The notes beneath the pieces were generated by a model. That model was not told the DNA's origin. It ran no database searches and saw only the letters and a list, made by a program, of their open reading frames with translations. The position numbers were made by a program, and so were the translations under genes. This document shows positions 22,211-32,372 of a stretch of DNA of 64,000 nt, in pieces; position 1 is the first letter of the stretch, and the number at the start of each line of letters is the position of its first letter. Source of the stretch: Nannobrachium achirus (lineage: Eukaryota > Chordata > Actinopteri > Myctophiformes > Myctophidae). The DNA lies in NCBI GenBank assembly GCA_963921795.1, contig OY997652.1:59829756-59893755 (forward strand), written 5' to 3'.

Positions 22211-22293
22211 TTTCAAAAATAGCAGATCTACAAACTCGCAGTGTGGCACTCGGTGCTGTGCTGTGAGCTTGTAGATCTGCTATTTTTTCAATA
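22211..22293. repeat. Recurrent palindrome, complete
   Basis: TTCAAAAATAGCAGATCTAC and its complement around GTGTGGCACTCGGTGCTGTG. Confidence 0.88.
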
Positions 22294-22555
22294 TCTAAAG
22301 CATAAAATAATGAAGGCCCCTCCTCCACCTTGGGCCCTAGTAACTCAGTTCCACTTTCCCCCCCTTGTGACGCCCCTGATAACAAACACAACATCTCAGT
22401 CTGTCTGTCCGATCCACTTCAAACTCTGCACACACTTCACCGAGGACCCATGGCAGTCTGGCGTCAAGTCTTCCGGGTAGGCGGTAATACAGGCAATAAT
22501 AGAGTTGTATTATATACAATTACAGGGGTTTTGAGGCTTATGTGTAACACAAGGT

Positions 22556-22931
22556 TAGGGTTGGGATGATATGAACATTTCGTATCACGTTTGCGATTTA
22601 CGATATTATCGCCATAATCAAAATATCCTCAACATCCAATATCCTGGGGCAGAACATTTGCCAAAAAATAGCAGATCGACAAGCTCACAACGCGTTGCAA
22701 CGTGGCGCGTTTTGAGCTTGTAGATCGGCTTTTTTTGGGGGCAAAAACATTTGGTAGAGAGTGAAAAAAAACTGTATATTGTAAGTACGTTTTACCAAGG
22801 GTTTAAATGGTACTGATTGATCAGTGCATGATGGAGAACGATTTGACGATAAAATAAATCTCCACGATACATGTTTTTTTTTTTTTTTTTTTTTTTTTAT
22901 CACGATAATATCGCTTATCGTCCCATTCCTA
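22556..22931. mobile_element. hAT non-autonomous element, TAGGGTTGGGATGATATG end
   Basis: Left end TAGGGTTGGGATGATATG, right end ATCGTCCCATTCCTA. The perfect 8 bp duplication CACAAGGT flanks it (22548-22555, 22932-22939). The interior has a recurrent palindrome (22655-22752) and a T run of nearly 30. Confidence 0.88.
22655..22752. repeat. Recurrent palindrome, extended arms
   Basis: The arms extend outwards to AACATTTGCC and GGCAAAAACATTT. The core AAATAGCAGATCGACAAGCT is mirrored by AGCTTGTAGATCGGC. The extended arm here differs from that of other hosts. Confidence 0.8.
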
Positions 22932-22939
22932 CACAAGGT

Positions 22940-23715
22940 ACGCAGCAAGAGATTTGACCTATGGGTTGGGGCTGAAAGCACACTGTACAAAGAATGGGGG
23001 TGAACTTATATTAACTGTGACAGAGTACAAATGGGACCAAATGGCATCATATGTTCCATTCCTACACTGTCCGAGTTATCAACGCTGAAACTGCCCAGAC
23101 CCTATTAGCCCCGCCCGCTGTCGTAAAATTTGTTGCCCACATTTTATTGCACAGATCCTATCAGGACACGATCTATCGCAGTCTACACCAAATATATGTA
23201 ACAGCTTAGAGCTACAAATTCAACGTATTATACTGGAAACAGCCCTATTCTAGACAAATCACTCTTGTCTTGAGCTAAAAACAAAAACATATTTTCAACA
23301 CAAGCACATTTAGTAAAAGATAGTTTGGAAAGAACAGAGAAAAAACTAAGTGCTCTATTTTGTGTTTAATGCTTCTACAGCATGTAGGCCTATCACAGAG
23401 CCAAATCTATTCAGCTTTATTGGACTGTTAGGTCACATCAGTGGTATTTAGACAATCCCCAGTGTGTGTAGGCCTATGTGAGTGTAGCAAAAACGTCATT
23501 CTTTGAGAGAAGGCATTTCTACAGATAGGCCTAAAGCGAACAGGTCATCTGCCTCAAATAATCTCCATAATATGGTACAGTACGTACAGTAATGGGTGTG
23601 AACGGACAGATGAGCCATTTGTTTGATGTTCCAGTTGAGCAACTCTTGGAAAGGAGGTCTGACTCCGGAGCAGCAGCCAGTTGGCCTGTACTGTCAGAAT
23701 ATCACCACAGTGTTT
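22940..23715. other. Intergenic, no gene seen
   Basis: AT-rich single-copy-looking sequence; no domain, RNA gene or transposon terminus was recognised. Confidence 0.45.
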
Positions 23716-23723
23716 GTCTATGA

Positions 23724-24338
23724 CAGGGGTTTTCAAAGTGGGTGACGGGGCACCCTGGGGTGCCGTGACGGCAGTCCAGGGGTGCCGCGATAATAATTAA
23801 ATAATTCGATAATATCTGGAATTTGTTTGGACACTTAAAAAAAATGTAGTATCATGTTAAACTTGAAGTACGTTATTTTCAGTCAGTTCTTTTTTTTTTT
23901 TTTTAAGCAATATGTTTATTTTCTTTTTTTCTTATTTTCAGTCAGTTCTAACCAAAATGGTCATTATCTAAAAATTTCCTAACAACATAATCTCTAAAAT
24001 ATGCTATAAATATAAGGTGCTGGGAATGAAAATTATGAATATCACTGTCAGGCAAAAACCTTGTATCTCCAAGTTTCAAAAAGCCCTACTTCATCATACA
24101 AAAGTGTCACACAAGTAGTGAAAATAGCAGATCTACGAGCACACAACGCCTCGCCATGCGAGGCGTTGTGTGCTTGTAGATCGTCTATTTTTACTATTTT
24201 AAATCATTTTTAAAATAATAACACAAAAAGAGAAGGTCTTGGACCACCCGACAACGACGATATAATGCAGGGGTGCTTCGGATGAAAACAAAAATATTCA
24301 TGGGGTGACCTGAGACAAAAAAAGTTTGGGAACCCCTG
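23724..24338. mobile_element. hAT, CAGGGGTTTTCAAAGTG family, with nested MITE
   Basis: Ends CAGGGGTTTTCAAAGTG and TTTGGGAACCCCTG. The 8 bp duplication GTCTATGA flanks it exactly (23716-23723, 24339-24346). Nested inside, at about 24043-24263, is a reversed CGTCGTTGTCGGGTGG MITE whose far end reads CCACCCGACAACGACGAT. Confidence 0.9.
24116..24199. repeat. Recurrent palindrome, complete
   Basis: Inner arms CACACAACGCCTCGC and GCGAGGCGTTGTGTG are perfect around a three-base loop; outer arms match with a few changes. Confidence 0.9.
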
Positions 24339-24537
24339 GTCTATGAGCAGAGATTCATGAATCGCTCATCTTCATCCGAGAGAACGGTTGATTACACAGA
24401 CAGTTGCTGAACATGATTTGCAGATGGACAGAAGTGTTAAGAAAAAAGGGTTAAGAAGTGTCCCCCAGGGCTCTGTACTAGGTCGGCCAGCATTTTCCTC
24501 TGCACTAAATCTCTTTGCCGTAATGCTGTATTCTGGC

Positions 24538-25109
24538 CAGGGGCGTCAATTGGGTATGGCAGGGGTATGCAGCTGCCATACCCTGGGTCCAGGGGGGAAA
24601 ATAAAAGTTACTTTTAAATATAAATCCATAAATGTCTTTTTGTCTATCTGCGCTGGTTATTATGTTGTTAAATTACAGTAAAATAACTACAAATGCAAAA
24701 TTTTACATAATGGTCACTTTAACAAGGTATTATAATTATATTCTCCACACTTGTATTCTCCCCAGCTTGACAAAATGTTATATTACCAGGTTCCGCAGGG
24801 CAGCTGCACACACAGGTGCAATGCATTATTGTTAATTGTGGCACGTTTACTAACATGCTAAGTTTAGCTGCACTTGAAACGGCCCAAGAAACCGTAGAAA
24901 CCTGTGTAAAAAACTGACAAAAGTCGTTTTTATTTTTTTCAGACATTGTGAAAATAGCCAATCTACATGCTCACAACGCCTCGCAGCGCGAGGCGTTGTG
25001 AGCATGTAGATCTGCTATTTTCACAATAGAACCGTGTTATCCAAAATGTATTTTCCATGAGGACTCCCATTTTTGCCATACCCTAGCTTTTGCTGAACTG
25101 ACGCAACTG
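24538..25109 (+). mobile_element. CAGGGGCGTCAATTGGGTATGG element, copy 1
   Basis: Left end CAGGGGCGTCAATTGGGTAT, right end GAACTGACGCAACTG. A second copy lies in inverted orientation at 25457-25979, with 340 bp between them. It carries a near-perfect recurrent palindrome (24945-25027). No TSD is readable. Confidence 0.65.
24945..25027. repeat. Recurrent palindrome, best copy
   Basis: Two 40-base arms with only two mismatches around a three-base loop (24985-24987), from ATTGTGAAAATAGCC to GCTATTTTCACAAT. It is the cleanest member in the window. Confidence 0.93.
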
Positions 25110-25456
25110 ATGCTCGCCTCAGAATATGGATGCCGGGGGTTCATGTGGTTAAACATACTGGAGTATGTATACATAATGTGGTAAGATATCCATAAGATAT
25201 CCATTAGCTCATACGGTAGGTCACAAAAGGGCTTGGAGCCCCCACTGTCTTAGTGTAGTGCAGTATGGAAGAGAAAGCCCTTGCTGTAGCTTAGTATTAT
25301 CTGCTTTGGCTGCAGGGAGGCTTTTCAGATGCACACAAATAACTGCAGACGATTAGCCTTAAGACACAACTTTGTATAATGTGGATTCCGTAACTGCTGA
25401 GCGTGCAATTTGAATCGACTGGGGTAAAATAACAGCAAGTGGCCCTGATGTGAATG

Positions 25457-25979
25457 CAGTGGCGTCAGTTCAGAAAAAGCTAAGGTATGGCAACATGACT
25501 GGTGTCTTGCACTAGCGCGAAAGACACCAGTCATGTTGCCATACCTTAGCAACAGGCATGATACATTTATTTTAAGAAGTATATTTTATTTTTTACCCCG
25601 TTTCTATGTTTTTTCTTGGGCTGGATATGGCAGCCTGGAACAGTTGTTCAAGTGCAGCTAAACTTGCCATGTTAGTAAACGTGCCACAATTAACAATAAT
25701 GCATTGCACCTGTGCAGCTGACCTGCGGAACCTGGGAATATACCATTTTGTCAAGATGGGGAGAATACAAGTGTGGAGAATACAATTATAATACCTTGTT
25801 AAAGTGACCAGTTTGTTAAATTTTGCATAAGTAGTTATTCTACTGTAATTTATTTAACAACATAATAACCAGCACAGATAGACAAAGAGACATTCGTGGA
25901 TTTATATTTATAAGTAACTTCTATTTCCCTCCCTGGTATAGCAGCTGCATACCCCTGCCATACCCAATTGACGCCCCTG
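25457..25979 (-). mobile_element. CAGGGGCGTCAATTGGGTATGG element, copy 2, 9 bp TSD
   Basis: Begins CAGTGGCGTCAGTTCAG and ends CAATTGACGCCCCTG. The 9 bp sequence ATGTGAATG is directly repeated at 25448-25456 and 25980-25988. It contains the perfect hairpin 25479-25550. The 61-codon open frame at 25606-25791 mirrors one in copy 1 and is not gene-like. Confidence 0.8.
25479..25550. repeat. Perfect 30 bp-arm hairpin
   Basis: GCTAAGGTATGGCAACATGA through GGTGTCTT, a 12-base loop, then the exact complement. Confidence 0.92.
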
Positions 25980-25988
25980 ATGTGAATG

Positions 25989-26334
25989 AAATACAAACAT
26001 GCCAGTTGGGACCAAAAAGAATGAAAATCTCATGACCAAGATAATGATCTCCATGCATCATTGGCATGGCTATGGTTGTTGGCAGCAGAAGTATGACTGT
26101 CCCAAGCTTCTAATTATTTTACATGCGCGGCAGTTCAGTGAGTTTCTCAGCGGCGAGCGTTTTAAAAACCAAAGGATCAACAGTCCCTTTGGCCCGTGAT
26201 TGTTGTTACAGAACCAGTCTTAATGTGCCGTTTCAAGCCAGCCATGGTAAACATACTGTACCTGTACCATTGGTTGCTGATTAATGAGTAAATTAAGACC
26301 GCCAAGCCTCTCCAGCCCTATTTATATTCGAAGT
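25989..26334. other. Intergenic, no gene seen
   Basis: A 66-codon frame has no motif; nothing else was seen. Confidence 0.4.
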
Positions 26335-26530
26335 GGGGCGGCAGTGGCACAGGAGGTACAGTAGAGTGGCCGCCGGGAATCGGAAAGGTTCCCGGTTTGA
26401 TCCCGGGCTCCCCCTTACGTTACTGTGAGCAATAAGACACTGAACCCCTAATTCACCCTTTGTCAAGTCCCGCCCGTCGTCCCGCCCCTCTTTGCACCCA
26501 TTGGTTGCTGTGTCTTGGTAGGACAAAAAT
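26335..26530 (+). mobile_element. tRNA-derived SINE
   Basis: The head 26335-26414 has a 5' GGGGCGGCAGTGGCACAGGA (A box) and GGTTTGATCCCGGGCTCCCC (B box), and its GGGG/CCCC ends pair. It is followed by GTGAGCAATAAGACACTGAA, the common fish SINE body wording. Confidence 0.75.
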
Positions 26531-26868
26531 CCTTTCTCTCCATCCACTACCATTGAAATTCAGTTGCTTCTTCAATTCGTATTCAATTCTCATTTTAAAC
26601 TTGGTTTCAGTAAAAAGTGTGCATTGTTTTAAATGTTTTTATTTCTCCAAAAAGAACTAAAACATTTTAGGTAATTCACTAATTCAACATAAAAAAGGCT
26701 GAACCAGGGCGGGACAAGGCAGAAAGAGCCTGCTGGTTGGTCAGTCAGGGACCAATCAGAAGGCCGACAAAGTGTGAATTGCTCCCGGTGAGCAGACTGG
26801 TTGGTGCCTTCCTTGCATGGCACACCATCAGTGTGTGGATGGGTGAATGCATAGTATACTGTGCCTAA

Positions 26869-26907
26869 GATAGCCGGTCTACACGCGTTGTGAGTGGCTA
26901 TTTTCGG
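26869..26907. repeat. Recurrent palindrome, decayed
   Basis: AGATAGCCGGTCTACACGCG then TTGTGAGTGGCTATTTTC. A further weak trace is at 26971-27004 (CTGCAAGCTGTGAGATTGCA). Confidence 0.55.
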
Positions 26908-27210
26908 GAAGTAGGGAAGTATACCATATAGCTGTTTTAAATACATAACCATGCAGTTGAATCACCAAAGATTGCAGAACTGCAAGCTGTGAGATTGCAG
27001 ATTTCACCTTTCGCCCAGATTAAGGAAGCCAGGGTTCATACGGCTAATTGGTGTGGGTCTAGTAAAAAGTACAACGATGTTTGCCTCTTGGTCTTTCCAG
27101 CTATATACAGTGCCTTGTGTCCAAAACCCACCCACCCACACTTTGATATCCAGCCAAAACCCCACCTACTAGCAGGCAATAATGTACTCGCAATGCAATA
27201 CATGATCTAT

Positions 27211-27808
27211 CCCGGCAGCTTAACGTTTCCTCTGGATCTACTTTTTCCAAAAATCAAGTTAGCCACTCAATTAAAAACAAATAGGGTCAGGGTCCCATTG
27301 ACTTTCTATACAGTAAAATAATAAAATAAAATCATGCTTTAAGTAGTATGTGAGGGGTCAAACTAGGGGTTTGTCATGATCATGAATCCAATGCAAGCAT
27401 TTGTTTTGCACGAAAAACATTCCTTGCGCTAGAAAGGCCCCCACAAAAGCGTGGAAACTGATGACTTATCACTAAACCACTGTGAAAAGTGATGACTCAT
27501 CACTAAACCATAGTTTTGTGGTGGCCTTTCTAGCCCAAGGAATGTTTTTTTGTGCAAAACAAATGCTTGCAATGGATTCAGAATCATGAAAAACCCCTAT
27601 TTTGACCCCTCACATACTACTTAAAGCATATTTATTTTTTTGTATTATTTTACTGTATAGAAAGTCAATGGGACCCCAACCCTATTTGTTTTTAATTGAG
27701 TGGCTAACTTGCTTTTTGGAAAGAGTAGGCCCAGAGGAAACGTTGTAATTCGGTGCTTGTATCACAAAGTGAACAATTCTTCTAAAAGAATTGACTTAAG
27801 CTGCCGGG
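27211..27808. mobile_element. 600 bp snapback palindrome
   Basis: CCCGGCAGCTTAACGTTTCC on the left and its complement at the right edge (TTAAGCTGCCGGG). The arms are about 270 bp, for example GTATGTGAGGGGTCAAAC against TTTGACCCCTCACATAC. The right arm has a 50 bp extra segment at about 27748-27798. The centre, about 27480-27510, has two CACTAAACCA copies. Confidence 0.88.
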
Positions 27809-28296
27809 CTAAGCGTCATGTTGTACACCACAGTTCTGGCTTAGGTCAAAAGCAGATATTGTAGTGATTGTCAAGTACATGCATTAGGCTTGATAGAAAT
27901 GTTATGTGACAGATTGTATTTAGACAACGTTGTGTGGGATGGAGAGATATCTGATCTGCCGCCAGAGATTACACTGCAGTGACAGACAGGCAGTAAAGGC
28001 TCCAACACGGTCGATCAATAGGAGCCAACTTTAATTTAAAATGTACTAATTTACAAGTTGTTATGACATTTAGATAACTGCTTACATCCCCCCCAAAGCA
28101 CAGCAAGAGAGGGAAAAAAAGCCTTTCTGGGGATAAAAAGGGGGAAAAAAGGGAAAAAAAGAAAGTGCATTGGTGCCAAACCAAAATATTATTGGTAGAA
28201 CATGAGCGCCCTCTCCTGGACAACACAAAGGATACACTAGTATCCAATTTTAGTCATATACAAAGATTATTGGAGCCTCACCCTTGACTGTTAAAC

Positions 28297-28683
28297 CAGT
28301 GGTTCTCCAACCCAGGGGGGTCCTCAAATTATTTTGGGGGGGTCCCCAGATGACTTAATGTGCAACGTTGTTTTCTCCCTCAACAGTAAACAAACCAAAA
28401 TAGAGTTTATGTATAGAGGGTATGTGCACATTTCTAAAGTGACAATTTCAGGACTTTCTAATACCTTTAAAATTATAATTAAACATTGGCCAAATTGTCA
28501 AATATTAGAGGCAGAAATTGTGAAAATAGACGATATACATGCTCGAGCATGTAGATCTGCTACTTTCACAATAGAACCGCGTTATACAAAATGTAATGCC
28601 TCAACTCTTAGTCAGGGTTGGGGGTCCCCAGTTAAAATATGATTATTTTGGGGGTCGCGGACTGAAAAGGTTGAGAACCACTG
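28297..28683. mobile_element. hAT, CAGTGGTTCTC family
   Basis: Left end CAGTGGTTCTCCAACC, right end GGTTGAGAACCACTG; no clear 8 bp duplication remains. It contains a short recurrent palindrome (28517-28572). Relatives are at 7548-7893 and in the 48.6 kb and 57.3 kb duplications. Confidence 0.75.
28517..28572. repeat. Recurrent palindrome, short
   Basis: TTGTGAAAATAGACGATATA, then CATGCTCGAGCATG at the centre, then TAGATCTGCTACTTTCACAA. Confidence 0.85.
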
Positions 28684-28973
28684 GCAGAAACGTATTCCTG
28701 ATTAAGATGGATAAGAGAGCATCACTACAACATCATGACAAGTCTTCAACAAGTTACTTCTGCAATGATCCATATTGTTGTCATCATGTCTTTTTTACCA
28801 CTGTACGCAAGGCTGGGCAATTAACCGAAAATATGTTAGAACCAATAACCGACTTCATCTTGCTCACAAATAGGTTCATCTAATTATTTTCTTATGAAAT
28901 AATACAACTGATTAAATTAATTAGTATGATTAACCGCTAAATATACTTTGCAGCACAATGGTGGTTTGCTAAA

Positions 28974-29056
28974 TTCGCAAAATATCAAAACTACAAGCTC
29001 ACAGTGTGTCACATTAGGACTCACGTTGTGAGCTTGTAGATCTTCTATTCTCACAA
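28974..29056. repeat. Recurrent palindrome, diverged
   Basis: CTACAAGCTCACAGTGTG on the left, ACGTTGTGAGCTTGTAGATC on the right; the outer arms are eroded. Confidence 0.75.
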
Positions 29057-29116
29057 TGAGAATACAAGTCAGAAAACAAAAGTTAGAAATTTGATTTGAA
29101 GTCATATAGCCCAGCC

Positions 29117-29348
29117 CTAAATGGTAAATGGTGCCTTTATCCAAGGCGCTTTACAGAGATTGTGCCTTACATTCACCCATTCACACAAACACCGATGGCA
29201 GAGGAAACCATGCAATGCACCAACCTGCTCACCGGGAGCAAGTGGGTTCAGAGTCTTGCTCAAGGACTCTTTCACACAGCCCGGGATCTAACTGGGAACC
29301 CTCCGTGTTCTAATGACGGTTTCTGTACCCCTGAGCCACTGTCACCCC
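29117..29348 (+). mobile_element. TAAATGGTAAATGG fish repeat
   Basis: AAATGGTAAATGGTGCCTTT, AAGGCGCTTTACAGAGA, CACCCATTCACACAAAC, ACCGGGAGCAAGTGGG and CTGAGCCACTGTCACCCC follow the order of a very common fish interspersed repeat. The open frame across it reflects the repeat and is not a gene. Confidence 0.7.
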
Positions 29349-29349
29349 T

Positions 29350-29839
29350 AAGTGTGTCTACCAACAATTCCCCTGTAGTGTGTAAACATTAAAATATTTG
29401 CTCTGGCTGTCTGTCTATTATGAATTGTATTCTTGACACTGCATTGTGTGTTTTAGGAACCAATATCATTATCACGATGATAACAATGCACCTCATTGTT
29501 CATGATTCATGATTCATGATTGCAAAACACTAGAGAATACATGATACATTTCCCAGTCAATTTTCACAGATCACACGTTTAGCCAGATGCATCTAGAATG
29601 AACAATTTCAATCTAGGCATTTAGCAGACTCTCGTATCCAGACCCCACTTAAACCTGTGCGATCAGAGTAAGCCAAGTAAACAAGTACCCTAGTCAGTAA
29701 ACAACAGGATAAATAAATAGTGCCATAAGTCAAGTGCAAAGATAAGATGCCAGGTAAACAATGAACCTAGCATCTGTCTAAACAACACGATATCTAGATA
29801 AAATAAAATAAAAAACAAGAACAAGTAACCAACATACGG
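29350..29839. other. Intergenic, no gene seen
   Basis: AT-rich; nothing recognised except ATTCATGATTCATGATT at about 29500. Confidence 0.4.
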
Positions 29840-30071
29840 TATCGTCGTTGTCGGGTGGAAACCTTGTACGTCCAAAACCGTTCGTTTTGTATTTATCATT
29901 TTAAAAATGATTTAAAAGTGAATTTAAGTGATTTAAAGTGAAAACAGCCGATCTACAAGCACACAACGCCTCGTGCGACAGCCTTGTATGATGAAGCAGG
30001 GCTTTACTTTGCGAAAGAACGTACAAATTTGAAAATTGGAGATACGAGGTTTCCACCTGACAACGACGATA
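29840..30071 (+). mobile_element. CGTCGTTGTCGGGTGG MITE, intact 232 bp copy
   Basis: The ends TATCGTCGTTGTCGGGTGG and CCACCTGACAACGACGATA are inverted repeats of about 30 bp. Between them is TTTGTATTTATCATTTTAAA, a left half-palindrome (29938-29980) with the right arm missing, and TATGATGAAGCAGGGCTTTA. TSD is unclear. It serves as the reference for the split or nested copies at 10751, 20940, 24043 and 31041. Confidence 0.85.
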
Positions 30072-30235
30072 TGCAACTAGCATCAACTAGATAAAATGGG
30101 CATATGAATTTGCAGTTCTGACTGCAATGGTGGTTTATTCCACAGTTTCGGAAAACGTGTGGAGTGTTGGCCAGGGTGTTAGGGAAGGCTGGGATAGCAT
30201 GACTGTGTAACAGTCAAACTCGTTCTTCTGCTATA

Positions 30236-30645
30236 CCACCACAATGTGGAAAGCCTTACCGAAGGCCATAAAGGAGTGTGGATCCCTAGCATCCTTTAAA
30301 ATTGCCCTGAAAAACCACTTACAGGCAGCAGTCGTTCGCAACTGGTAAAAAAACAAACCTAGCCCAGCCCTACCCTCCCCTGCCCCTTACTGTTTGCTTA
30401 GACTTACTGTTTTTTTCCCTTTCATTTTATTTTATTTATCTACTGCATAGTACTGTGTTCTATTCGGCTGTCATTCAATGTTATATGAGATAGGCCTACT
30501 TAAATGGTTTCCTGTGGAAATAAGCTTTGTCTTTTCTAGGATCTCCTTTTAGTAAACCTTGTACCAGTGAACACTACCGTCATGAAACTGTACCTTTTCC
30601 TATGCAGACTTCTAATAAAGTCTTCAATCAATCAATCAATAGTGC
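30236..30645 (+). mobile_element. LINE 3' fragment with C-terminal RT codons
   Basis: From 30244 the frame reads MWKALPKAIKECGSLASFK and ends at NW followed by a stop, the typical C-terminus of an L2/CR1-group ORF2 (L-W-N-x-L-P ... F-K-x-x-L-K). The 3' untranslated part ends TAATAAAGTCTTCAATCAAT with a TCAA tail. 5'-truncated. Confidence 0.75.
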
Positions 30646-30875
30646 GGACTGCTGCCATCATCTGGCGGAGTCAGCAGTTTACAGGATCACAGCAGGTCAG
30701 TAGGCTACTTGCTGGTTACAAACAAAGTTGTTTTCATCACTTGGGTCCTCTAGTGCTGAGTCTGCTGACACAGAACGGGAGACGATCCGTCCGTGCTGCT
30801 GTATCTTGTAATCACTTAGAGGCAATGAAAACTACAAGGCCGCAATCACATATATGCGTGAGACATCGTCTCCAT

Positions 30876-31323
30876 CAGGGACGTGCTGGGCCCCTGATTC
30901 AGCCCGGGAAAAAGAGTTGTAGAGGCCCTCATTGCGCGCTATAGAGAGAGTTCTCTGAACTTCTCCCTCTATAGCGCTGCTGCTACTCAAAGATTTGTGA
31001 CAAAGTGACAAGCCAGTGGGCCAATTACATGAGTTATATTTCGTCGTTGTCTGGTGGAAACCTTGTATGTCCAAAACCGTTTGTTTTGTATTTATCATTT
31101 TAAAAATGATGTAAACTAGTGAAGACAACAGATCTACAAGCACACAACGCCTCGCACCGCGAGGCGTTGTGTGCTTGTAGATCTGCTGTTTTCACTACTT
31201 TTGTGCAAACAGTTACATTTTTACTTTTGTGCAAACGGTTTAATTTTTTTCCTAATGGCCGGCCGGGAATGAACCGGCCGTTCGGGAGTTGTCCCGCTTT
31301 TCCCAATGGCCAGCACGACCCTG
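30876..31323 (+). mobile_element. hAT, CAGGGACGTGCTGG family, copy 3
   Basis: Ends CAGGGACGTGCTGGGCCC and GGCCAGCACGACCCTG, with the exact 8 bp duplication GTCTCCAT (30868-30875, 31324-31331). It carries the left half of a CGTCGTTG MITE (from 31042) and a complete palindrome (31116-31198). Confidence 0.92.
31116..31198. repeat. Recurrent palindrome, complete
   Basis: Inner arms CACACAACGCCTCGC / GCGAGGCGTTGTGTG are perfect; outer arms CTAGTGAAGACAACAGATCT / AGATCTGCTGTTTTCACTA have small changes. Confidence 0.9.
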
Positions 31324-31376
31324 GTCTCCATATCTTCTGAGAATGAGAGGGGGGTGTCTAATGCATTTTCTATCTA

Positions 31377-31470
31377 AGTCACGTGGTTTCATGTCGTTGC
31401 AGTGTCTCTTGCTCAACAGAAGGCTGTCTTTTGTCCAAGAGACACGGCAACGACAAAAAACCACGTGACC
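31377..31470. repeat. Hairpin containing CACGTG in both arms
   Basis: AGTCACGTGGTTT, GTCGTTGCAGTGTCTCTTG and their near-complements separated by about 28 bases. Each arm has the E-box CACGTG. This may be a short MITE. Confidence 0.75.
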
Positions 31471-31474
31471 TTCA

Positions 31475-31882
31475 TTGACAATGAATTCACCGTTTGTCAA
31501 GCCTTCTGATTGGTCCCTGAGACTCCCTGACTGGCCAACCAGAAAAATACATTCACTTTTTGCAAGCGGGGGTGGAGTTCTGCAGTCGGAGAAAGTGGGA
31601 GCCGTCTTTCACCGGCTGTCCGCACTGCGGAGCACGGCCAGGCCGCTCGCGACCATAGCGTTTGCGATCATTGTAATGAATAAGCTTCAACAGACTAGTT
31701 CACATGGACCTTATCAATGGTCTAACTTGTTACGTTTGGGTACATATATTTTAAATGGGCAGAATTACGAAAAGCCAGCCTATTATGTGAGGAGAACATG
31801 GAGGAGAACAGATTATAGTTCTCCTCTTCCTACCCAAGATGCAATGCGCGATTTCTATTCTCTCTCTGATCCAGAGGATTAA
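31475..31882 (+). CDS. Unrecognised open frame, doubtful
   Basis: A 135-codon frame. Its second half from the internal Met at 31675 (MNKLQQTSSHGPYQWSNLL...) is not low-complexity, and codon composition there looks plausible for protein. The C-terminus is acidic (SLSDPED). I do not recognise the family and see no zinc-binding or catalytic pattern. It lies just before a tandem duplication and the L2-like LINE, so it could be 5' LINE sequence, a retrocopy fragment or chance. The GATTGGTCCCTGAGACTCCC upstream resembles a reversed stretch near 26730-26760, suggesting that part is repetitive. Confidence 0.2.
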   Translation: MTMNSPFVKPSDWSLRLPDWPTRKIHSLFASGGGVLQSEKVGAVFHRLSALRSTARPLATIAFAIIVMNKLQQTSSHGPYQWSNLLRLGTYILNGQNYEKPAYYVRRTWRRTDYSSPLPTQDAMRDFYSLSDPED

Positions 31883-32287
31883 ACTAATTAAAACATATAT
31901 TTTCGGGGGAAAATTACTGTTTTGCTATGTAATTACTGTACCCTTTTCTTCCCTTTTTATTAATATCACGTAGATGTGTTTTTTTTGGTACTTTATATAG
32001 CTGTAATGAGGCTATGAAGGAAAAAAAAATCCCATCCACTTCCACTATAAAAGAATCTGCAATAGTGATTCTGTCCCACTGGGATTAAACAAATTAAAAC
32101 ATATATTTTCGGTGAAACCCCCTGTTTTGCAATGTAACTACTGTACCTTTGTCTTCCCTTTTTATTAATATCACCTAGATGTTTTTCCTTTGGTAATTTA
32201 AATTGCAATAATGAGGCTATGAAAGGAAAAAAAATCCCATTCACTGCCACTATAAAAACAATCTGCCCAGGGTTAATGTCCCATCAT
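31876..32287 (+). repeat. Two ~206 bp tandem units before the LINE
   Basis: GGATTAAAC at 31876 recurs at 32082. Both units share AATTAAAACATATATTTTCG, CCCTTTTTATTAATATCAC and CCACTATAAAA. The second unit runs straight into the LINE coding region. Confidence 0.85.
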
Positions 32288-32372
32288 AGTAACAGGGCAG
32301 AATGGGGCGGGATTGGCAAAAGCCTGAATTGGACCTCCCCACCCCCCTCATTCTCAGACACCATTAATAATA

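Larger units (their letters stand above)
21819..22378 (-). mobile_element. hAT, CAGGGG..GTCACA family with perfect TSD
   Basis: Begins CAGGGGTGCATGTCACACC and ends GGTGTGACGCCCCTG-like (CCTTGTGACGCCCCTG). The 8 bp duplication ATAACAAA flanks it exactly (21811-21818, 22379-22386). It holds two recurrent palindromes in mirror positions (21908 and 22211) and, between them, the reverse of the GGGTCCCTGGAACTAAATAT block. This establishes hAT membership for the 6619 and 13746 relatives. Confidence 0.92.

Noticed and set aside
29096..29392. 98-codon frame resembling a secreted protein
   Set aside because: Translation of the common TAAATGG fish repeat.
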